Positions 60,887-64,000 of a DNA stretch of 64,000 bases are shown in pieces. The position numbers were made by a program, and so were the translations under genes. Numbering within the stretch: the first letter of the stretch is position 1; each line of letters starts with the position of its first letter. Source of the DNA: Camarhynchus parvulus (taxonomy: Eukaryota; Chordata; Aves; Passeriformes; Thraupidae); contig NC_044601.1 in NCBI RefSeq assembly GCF_901933205.1, forward strand, positions 46,039,376 to 46,103,375, written 5' to 3'. The notes below the pieces were generated by a model. That model saw nothing but the letters and a program-made list of their open reading frames with translations. It was not told the origin of the DNA and did not search any database.

Positions 60887-63800
60887 GTACTAATCTTGTA
60901 AAGACTTCCTGGGGTCAGTGTTGAATCATAAACATTTTTCTGTGTTCTGCTTTATTGCGTTAGATTCTGCCAATAGGCACGATGTTAAACTATCATTTGA
61001 TGTTAGACATAGAAGGAAAAGTGCACAATATTTTGCTGGTGTCATCTTAATATAAACTTGCTAGAAGAATAGTTTGTAGAATTACTTTGAAATGTTCTCT
61101 AAATGAGTAAAATGAAACAAATTAATTCCTATGTTTCCAAGTCTGATGAGTTTGAAGTTATGTCCTTATGATTTATGTAAAAGTTTGTTAAATACTTTGC
61201 TGATAAGTATCATATCACTATTATGTTTAGAAGTTACATATATTTGTGTTCAGTGGCCTGTGATGGAATGAGACAGATCAGAGTTGTCAATAATATGCCT
61301 TTTTTAAGCTAATTAACGAAAATCATCATGACAAGCAGTCGCAAGAAATGCAAGTGTCCTGAACTAGACAGATGAAGAGGCTATTTTTCTTTTCAAATGC
61401 TAATGGTAGATAGTAGTCTCCAAAGTATTACAGTGTATATAATGTTAAAAGAAAGGCTGCACACTAAACATTACTAGGCACAACAGAATTAAAATTGTTT
61501 ATAGGAGCTGAATTCCTTTCCATTTTCTTTTGTGCTGTGATTCAGTCTTTAAATGATCGCTTGCTAGTTTTCCTTGACAGAATTCCTGTTTTATTCACTG
61601 CACATAGCAGATTGTGTTCACTGAGGTGCAAATTATTCAATATTTACTGTTGTCCTTAATGTTCGATGGGTGGCCCCAAGCTTTATTTGTTGAACTCTAG
61701 TCTAATCCAATTTTGAATGCAGAATTACTAATTTTCTAATAGTTTTTTATGTTGTACACCACATACTGTGAATTCTTAATTCTTGCAATATTCCAGCAAA
61801 GTAGACTGATATTTTTTTTGTTTGTAGATGAAGAGCTGAAACACATGAAGATTAAACACATCCTTTAATTTTCAGTGCCATTGTGAGGATTAGAGGTTGA
61901 GGTCTTTTTGGTGTACAGCCATTTTTGTTCATTTCAGGTTTGCAAATCACTTCCATACTCTAGATGCCAGTGTTTCAAATTTGTTCCAAGAAAAGTTCAC
62001 CATTCTGAGTACCTCTGAAAAGTTTGTTGTAAGCCTGTATGTCACAATTGTTTTGAGTGAATCTTTAACATTGATTAATTATGACTCTGTTTGTCCAGGG
62101 TTTTTTGAGTTAACTAAGGTAGCTTTTAAGTAATATAATTACAGAAAAAATGCTTCTGTTTCCATCCTACCTTCACCAGAGAACTATTTATTTTACAGTG
62201 AATAGTCTTTCTTATAGAATGAAATACGTGAACAACACAAATTTTATATATAATGTTATTATATAGTTACGTAATGTGAGAATATGTAGTGCACTTTGTG
62301 AAAACCAAAAAATTTCAATTGCTTTGTCTACCTTCATGTTGTCTTTTTTGATTGAAATTGATTCCTTGATATTACAATATAATTTTATGCTCCTTTAATG
62401 TTTCTTATGAAAACTATAGAGGAAAAAAGAAACTTAAGAAGATAAATTCTCTTGTATGTGTTTTACTGGGACCTGAGTTTCAAATTCCATGCTTGAAATC
62501 TTTATGCTGCTTGCTGAAATAGCAGACATCTTTATTTCCAATAGATAAATTGTAAAGTCAGCTGTCATATTGCATGAGAAATGTCATTAGAGGAGTATAG
62601 TAGGCACACTTTTTTGCTGGCTAATTTGAGATCTTTGCTGCTGTGAAAACATCTTGAAACATTGGATTTTTGTTCTCTTCTTTGTATTCACATAAACTCT
62701 GGTTTATGATTGTTGTTGCCCTCATTCTCCCAGCACAAATTCTGACCATTTTGCTCTCTCCTCTGCTTTCTTTTAATTTGTCATATCCTGAATTTTCCTT
62801 TCTTGTCCCACATCCACAGATCACCATCAGTGCTCTTTACAAAACAGTCCCAGAGTGCTCATTGAAATTGTCCCAGAGTCCTCTTTGAAATTTGTGGACT
62901 TGAAGCCAGTCTTCTCTCTCTCTATTTGATATTCTAAATACCTTACCCTTTTTCTGTTTCTTCTCTGCCGGCCGCATCTCCCCAGGCCTCCACCTTTTGC
63001 TTTGCAAATCTTTGTCTTGTTTGGTTTTCTTAATAATTGTTGTGTATTGTTTAATCAGCTCCATTCAGTTATGGATATAGTCAGTTCTTATTATTATCTT
63101 CTCTATTGTTCTTATCTGTTGAGTTTTCAACTCTTCTTTTTAGTACTACGTTCTGATAAGTGAACCTATTCTGCTAAAATTTTAAGTGGGAAGTATTCTG
63201 GAATTAGAAAGGTATCTGTATATCTACCTCTGTGATCACTGCATGTTCTCATTTTCAAGTGAAGCCTTGTTTGTAGGATAGTTAGAGGCTCAGGTATGAT
63301 TTCCTAAGCTGGCAGTTGATTTAAGTCCTGTGGGTAAAACCAAACAAAAATGTCTCCATGTACTAGACTTTTGGACAAAATCCTGCTTACATGGTGGCAA
63401 CAGTAATATGAATAAAATGTAGATTCTGCAACACAATACTGTTGTTTTTGCCGTTAGAATGTGTGGAACTCCTTAAGGTTCAGCAGTAATTTGTAATAAA
63501 TTAAAAAGTGTGCAGCTGCTACCAGATTTGGAAACTGCTGTACTGATGTTTGCTGTTTTTATTCATCCATGTTGGGTTTATCCTGGATGTTTATTCTGTA
63601 AATAGTTACCATTGTCTTGCTTTTATTGACTTTTTCTGTCTTGCTTTGAAAACTTACATATTCTACTGTGGGATAAAAAAAAAAGAAGCTACTCTTCAAA
63701 TTGTCTAAAATTTGTTATGAGGAAAGTTAAACTTCTAATTATATTTGTAGTTTTTGGTTGTTTGGTGGTTTAGTTTTTTTTTAATCTAGCTTAGAAATAT

Positions 63801-64000
63801 ATATTAAAAAGTATCTCTACTTTACAAAGGTTTATTGAAAGCAGCTTTTAAAAACTTGTCAGCCTGGCTTGCATGTAAGGAATTACTCCACAAATTTTAA
63901 GGAGAGATTTTGTAGGTGCCAAGAATTCTCTGAGTAGATCTGGTTGTGTTTTGTTTTGGCATATTACTTGTATCAGTTTCTTTTGCTGAAGAGTAATCTT
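60887..64000 (+). other. POLK: POLK intron 3, beginning; no gene seen
   Basis: AT-rich, T-biased intron running to the right edge. I searched for the conserved palm exon of POLK and found none. A pyrimidine-rich segment lies at 62690-63020. No repeat element was recognised. Confidence 0.7.

Noticed and set aside
60887..64000. POLK palm exon with the first catalytic aspartate
   Set aside because: No matching frame present; presumed to lie beyond 64000.

Overview
This is vertebrate nuclear DNA, almost certainly from a bird. It is AT-rich and intron-dominated, and littered with CR1-type LINEs whose 3' tails end in the degenerate ATTCTATG-like octamer typical of avian CR1. It also carries avian-style retroviral LTRs and one sharp CpG island. 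No prokaryotic or viral gene organisation is present. Two protein-coding genes are recognisable from short, exactly spliced exons, and they are arranged head to head.

Left of about 49.2 kb, on the minus strand, lie the first three coding exons of CERT1 (COL4A3BP, ceramide transfer protein): exon 1 at 49095-49190, exon 2 at 45616-45750 and exon 3 at 25613-25729. They encode the first 116 residues, essentially the whole Golgi-targeting PH domain. All junctions are phase 0 with GT/AG sites. Intron 1 is 3.3 kb, intron 2 is 19.9 kb, and intron 3 fills positions 1-25612 and runs off the window. Right of about 49.9 kb, on the plus strand, lies the start of POLK (translesion DNA polymerase kappa): a probable 5'-UTR exon ending at 49987, coding exon 2 (ATG at 58251, to 58388) and exon 3 (60767-60886), giving residues 1-86. 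Intron 3 continues past the right edge. The CERT1/POLK head-to-head pair is the arrangement known in mammals. In chicken this region belongs to chromosome Z, so Z linkage is likely here, but that is inference.

The two genes share one CpG island (about 48.6-50.1 kb). Between the two start regions are YY1-type elements (AAGATGGCGGC), ACTACAnnTCCC-type ZNF143/THAP11 elements, a GC box and, just inside POLK intron 1, a G-quadruplex motif. No TATA box was seen. The 5' leaders contain upstream ATGs, including one that would overlap the POLK start.

The introns contain a nearly full-length but dead CR1 (8740-12910), five shorter CR1 pieces (3895-5165 minus, 5195-5658 plus, 29015-29580 plus, 44672-45066 minus, 57085-57305 plus), an LTR at 19331-19731 (plus), and two related LTRs at 27249-28229 and about 33815-34420 (minus). 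Small tandem duplications and several clean inverted repeats are also present; the best is a 20-bp-arm hairpin at 28680-28725. I found no convincing undescribed system. The most informative parts are the bidirectional promoter architecture, the upstream ORFs, a shared catalytic-site substitution in two CR1 reverse transcriptases, and an LTR polyadenylation signal in sense orientation inside CERT1.
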